From Micromussa lordhowensis (taxonomy: Eukaryota > Cnidaria > Anthozoa > Scleractinia > Lobophylliidae), in assembly GCA_964020085.1 (NCBI GenBank), contig OZ026601.1, positions 16,395,030 through 16,459,029 on the forward strand: a DNA stretch of 64,000 bases. Direction: 5' to 3'. The notes under the pieces are model-generated. The model was given only the letters and a program-made list of their open reading frames with translations, was not told the DNA's origin and made no database searches. Positions 60,349-64,000 of the stretch are shown here, in pieces. The translations under genes were made by a program, and so were the position numbers. The first letter of the stretch is position 1; every line of letters starts with the position of its first letter.

Positions 60349-63055
60349 GATGACGAAGTTTCCTATACATCAAATGATTAGACAGCAGAACATAAACAAT
60401 GAGGTCCTGAAACAAATACATCATCATTGAAGGTCCCACAGTCAAGACAATAGCCTAAAACGAGTGCGCAACTTTAGACACTAATAACTCTGCCAAGATT
60501 TACTCTTTTTACACAACATTTCGCATGCAGTTAGCGTTGGCAAGGTTTATCCAATTGTAGAATTTGCCGGCCAAATAATATAATCTACGAGAAGTTATAA
60601 AGGTGTAAAGTCTTGAAAGAAGTGAACGCTAGTTCTTACAGAGATTATAGTGCAACGTGAAACCAACAACCTCAACAGATAATTTATAAGGCAGTTAACG
60701 CATGTTCCAAATTTGAAGTCAAACGGTTAAATCTTCTATGAGTTATTAGCGTTCAAAGTTCTGCCTCGCTGTGGCGCAAAAACCCGTGCCGCAAAGGACT
60801 ATAGGGTAATTTTGTGGGAAATTTTACACGTTAATAACTCTGCGAGGATTTTCTCAATTGCAACAATATTTGGCATGCTCATAGTCCATGTTGGGGGCAA
60901 GCTCGATAAGTAATAAACAAGCCAATCGGTTTGCACCTTGCAAAGTTATTAGCGTGGGAAATTTCCACACAAATGACGTCATAACTAATTAACGAAGGAA
61001 CAGATTTCACCAAAACCAACACCAAATGGTTCCTTACAACATGAGCAAGCATAATATAACATCAAAACATCAATAAAGAGGTCCTCAAGTCCTTTTGACG
61101 AGTTCCTCAAACAACAAAGTGGTCAGAGAGCACCCTTAACTCTGACCAGAGCCTGCGCAGAACCAACAGTGTTCTAAGGGAAGAAAATATACAAGGCAGT
61201 TGCTTGAGCACCTTATACAACTCTTCCGATAGTTGGATTGCCCCTGCGCAGTGCTGTAAGGGTGCCAAATAGCAAAAAAGACGGAGCTGAAAAAGCCTGT
61301 ACTCACCACTCCAAAGCTCTTGTAAATACCAACGTCATGTAGTATGCACTGAAGTTTAAGTAATGTCAACCCTAAGTAATGTCAGGTCAATGCAAGAAAC
61401 GACCCTGAGGACGTACAATTTAGCCAAACTACTTGGAAATCACACAGAATATAGCCAATAACCTGCTCTATCTTGTGATAGGTTTGACAAAATTGTGCAG
61501 TTAATTGGCAGCTGTCAATCAAGCGGTATTTGCATTGTTAATAAACTTCAACAACAAGACGCACATGAACAACTTTAAAAACATGTAGAAAGACTAAATG
61601 ATGGCCAAACAACTTCAAAATCACATATAGCATACTCAAGTAAATGCTTTTGATTGTGATAGCCTGTATAGAACTCTTGAGTTGATAGGCAGCTGTCAAT
61701 CAAGTGCGATTTGCATTTTTAACAAACTGAAACTTAAAATTTGTTACCTAAATTTGTAGTACTATATCTTTTAGACCCTTGAGGGTTTTGTAATGAAACT
61801 CTGGCAACAGTTATATATGGTATAGCACTATTCCTGTAAAAAATTTCACTTTGATATATTAAAAGAATTCAAAGTTATGACGCTTTAAAAATGGGAACTT
61901 TACCTCCAAACATCTCATTACCAACAAGAGGTCAACTTTGGAAGGCTGTAACTTAGCAACCTTAAAGGGTTAAGCTTATAAATCAACATCACATTAAAGA
62001 CCTTAAAACGTTCTTTTATTTGATATATAACAAAGGTTTGTATTTGTTGGTTTACGTTTTCAGCGAAAAGTCAAACATTTGCAAAAATCAAAAAAGTCGA
62101 TTTTTTCGAAATTTTAGGGGGTTTTCAAGCCTAACCTGTACCTCAGGAATAAAACAAAAAATCCGAAAAAAATATAGTTAAATGGCAAAGAATAAGCTTT
62201 TAAACAACATTTACAGAAAGTTCTAACTTTATTTCAATCAAAAGTTATGATTTTTTTTCTAAGGGGACCCTCTTTTTGCAGTAATGTTGATTTTCCCTCC
62301 CAAGCACAACCTTTGGAAGGTAATATCTCCTTCAATGAAATATATTTTGGCTTCTAATTAATACCAAAATGTTCCTCATTTCAAGATCTCTCTAATGGCA
62401 TATTACTTATTTAATTTGGTTGAAATCCTGATTTTTAATTGAAGAAAAAGTGATGGAGGAAATTTCCCCTCCCATTTCAAAATGGCCGCCACCTGGACTA
62501 AAACTTATCTGAAACAAAAACTACTTGACAGAATGACGTAAAATTCACGTGAACATGCTTTTAGCAATAGAGGAACAATGTGTTAAAATTTCAAACCTTA
62601 ACCCTCTATATTAAAGATTCTAGGAATTTTCAGATTCGTGAAATTTTTCAGTGAGGCAAAAAAGTCACTCTAAGCTCACATATAGAGTAACAAGTGTATA
62701 CCTTCACGGCATTTTTTTGGAATGAAATTTTCGAGTCTGCCAATTTAGAGGGTTAGTCCTGGGTATCCAGAGGATCGAGGGTTAACTCAGCTAACGCCGC
62801 TGACACAGATTTTGAGCCTGTTTGGAGCATTTTAAGATACATTCCCCTGGTTTGGTGCAGTTCCCCTCCTAAGCGATTTTCAAAGCGCTATAACTTCAGC
62901 GGAAATTAATGGATTGGCGCAAAATTCACACACAACATAGAACACACCCCTATTCCTTTGCCTATAAAAAATCAGAGCGAAATATCAAATTTCAAAAAAT
63001 TTTAGAGTTGGTAAGAAGTGCTCAGGGTTAGGAGAGGGGAACTCAACGGTGGATG
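60349..63055. other. non-coding right interior of the giant element
   Basis: No gene recognised. TAATAACTCTGCxAxGATTT and a following CAACATTTxGCATGC occur twice (about 60482 and 60820), a local duplication about 340 bp apart. AT-rich, with many short A and T runs. The promoter of the gene starting at 60348 should lie at its left edge. Confidence 0.5.
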
Positions 63056-63815
63056 ATTCTAATTAGGGGTAGATGAGGAGAAACGAGGTTAACTTAGGGT
63101 AGATAAGGGGAAACGTGGTTAACTTAGGGTAGATAAGGGGAAACATGGTTAACTTAGGGTAGATGTGGGAAGACTAATTAACTTGGGGTAGATGAGGGTA
63201 AACATGGGTACCCTGGGGTAGATGAGGGTAAACGTGGTTTAACTTAGGGTAGATGAGGGTAAACGTGGGTAACTTAGGGTAGATGAGGGTATACGTTGGT
63301 AACTTGGGGTAGATGAGGGTAAACATCGGTAACTTAGGGTAGATGAGGGTAAACGTGGATGACATAGGGTAGATGAGGGTAAACGTGGATAACTTAGGGT
63401 AGATGAGAGTAAACGTGGTTAACTTAGGGTAGATGAGGTTAAACGTGGTTAACTTAGGGTAGATGATGGTAAGCGTGGGTAACTTAGGGTTGATGAGGGT
63501 AAACGTGGATAACTTAGGGTAGATGAGGGTAAATGTTGGTAACTTAGCGTAGAAGAGGGTAAACATGGTTAACTTAGGGCAGATGAGGGTAAACGTGGGT
63601 AACTTAGGGTAGATGGGGGTAAACGTGGATGACATAGGGTAGATGAGGGTAAACATGGATAACTTAGGGTAGATGAGGGTAAACGTTGGTAACTTAGCGT
63701 AGAAGAGGGGAAACGTGGTTAACTTAGGGTAGATGAGGGTGAACGGGGGTAACTTAGGGTATATGAAGGTAAACGCGGTTTAGTTGGGGTAGAGGCGGGT
63801 TAAACGTGGGTTTAA
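63056..63815. repeat. 30-bp minisatellite, right array (inverted relative to the left array)
   Basis: About 25 units of the type AACTTAGGGTAGATGAGGGT AAACGTGGTT, the reverse complement of the left array at 34562-36190. It is shorter than the left array. The minus-strand frame of about 160 residues (FTLIYPKLPT repeats) is a by-product of the period. Confidence 0.95.
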
Positions 63816-63897
63816 AGGGACACTTCGTATTGTATATATAAAGGTAAATGAGTAATATGTATGGGACATCTTATGGGCCTAACATGAACGCTTTACC

Positions 63898-63905
63898 CAT
63901 ATCTT
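63898..63905. repeat. target-site duplication CATATCTT, right copy
   Basis: Directly outside the right terminus (CGCTTTACC) and identical to 34477-34484. Confidence 0.95.
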
Positions 63906-64000
63906 ACAACACAATTCTACGAAGGCGACATCAGTATTCTATGGCAGTTAATAACACAACTGGCCCAAGAATCACTTACTTTGATATTTCAGATGCAAGG
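63906..64000 (+). pseudogene. integrase-core-like gene, continuation after the insertion
   Basis: Joined to base 34484, the frame reads through without a break: KEVCIS, then YNTILRRRHQYS and ITYFDISDA, to the window edge. The R-R-R after a short turn is the end of the helix-turn-helix seen before the integrase core in this family. The core itself lies beyond the window. Confidence 0.75.

Larger units (their letters stand above)
34485..63897. mobile_element. 29.4-kb giant transposon with minisatellite-bearing inverted ends
   Basis: Left end GGTAAAGCGTTCATGTTAGG at 34485; right end is its reverse complement finishing at 63897. The inverted repeat runs about 75-100 bp with small differences (both ends share TATATATAC, ATACGAAGTGTCCCTTT and AACCCACGTTTA) and then enters 30-bp arrays in opposite orientation. 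Exact 8-bp duplications CATATCTT flank it, and joining the flanks restores the reading frame of the interrupted gene. Cargo: Penelope remnant, P-loop ATPase (42.9-49.0 kb, minus), RNase H-like/OTU/CXC gene (52.4-56.2 kb, plus, decayed), C2H2-recombinase-Myb (57.3-60.3 kb, minus, open). Eight-bp duplications are known for hAT, P and Zisupton-type elements; I recognise none of these ends. No fully matching family is known to me. Confidence 0.95.

Noticed and set aside
63174..63656. 160-residue FTLIYPKLPT repeat frame
   Set aside because: By-product of the 30-bp minisatellite; the inverted array at 34.6 kb gives the same peptide on the other strand.
1..64000. tRNA, rRNA or CRISPR loci
   Set aside because: No cloverleaf with A and B boxes, no rRNA core and no spacer-repeat pattern was recognised by eye; the tandem arrays have no unique spacers.

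Overview
The window is animal nuclear DNA. Genes have introns with ordinary GT/AG signals, the sequence is AT-rich, and most of it is mobile DNA and miniature inverted-repeat elements (MITEs). Crypton-type and other tyrosine recombinases, a Penelope-like retroelement and protein families that I associate with corals and sea anemones suggest a cnidarian, probably an anthozoan. That is inference from family content; no species marker was seen. Only the gene at the left edge looks like an ordinary host gene: a Myb/SANT-like protein on the minus strand whose first three coding exons lie in 1-1544.

From 2.9 to 13 kb there are two direct copies of one module. Each has a 63-bp tandem array, then a C2H2 zinc finger / tyrosine recombinase / Myb protein on the plus strand, then a converging minus-strand gene. 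In copy 1 that gene encodes a superfamily 3 (SF3)-type helicase; in copy 2 only an upstream exon is left. Both recombinase copies are dead, but by different mutations. From 13.8 to 17.8 kb come a foldback repeat, a long polypyrimidine tract, a tandem duplication and a Crypton-like recombinase with one stop codon.

The stretch 17842-32645 has inverted ends that begin GAGTGTGTCC, with TTAA on both sides. It encloses a decayed multi-exon minus-strand transposase-like gene (24274-30851) with an RNase H-like core, plus nested MITEs. I read it as a possible 14.8-kb TTAA transposon.

The best-supported discovery is a 29.4-kb element at 34485-63897. It has terminal inverted repeats (starting GGTAAAGCGTTCATGTTAGG) that run into 30-bp minisatellite arrays, and it is flanked by a perfect 8-bp duplication, CATATCTT. 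It sits inside the reading frame of an integrase-like gene; removing the element and one CATATCTT restores that frame exactly. Inside, in order, are a Penelope remnant with a hammerhead-ribozyme-like end (39.9-40.9 kb), a 140-bp tandem array, an almost intact ten-exon minus-strand P-loop ATPase (42.9-49.0 kb), a decayed plus-strand gene with DUF6729-like, RNase H-like, OTU protease and CXC regions (52.4-56.2 kb), and a minus-strand zinc finger plus tyrosine recombinase plus Myb gene (57.3-60.3 kb). This recombinase belongs to the same family as the two at 3.7 and 10.5 kb: all three have Thr in place of the His of the HxxR motif, and the same His-to-Tyr spacing.

Together these suggest a class of large animal transposons built on a C2H2-recombinase-Myb protein and a replicative ATPase, with repeat arrays near their ends. 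Whether the recombinase or the RNase H-like protein moves the element cannot be decided from sequence alone.
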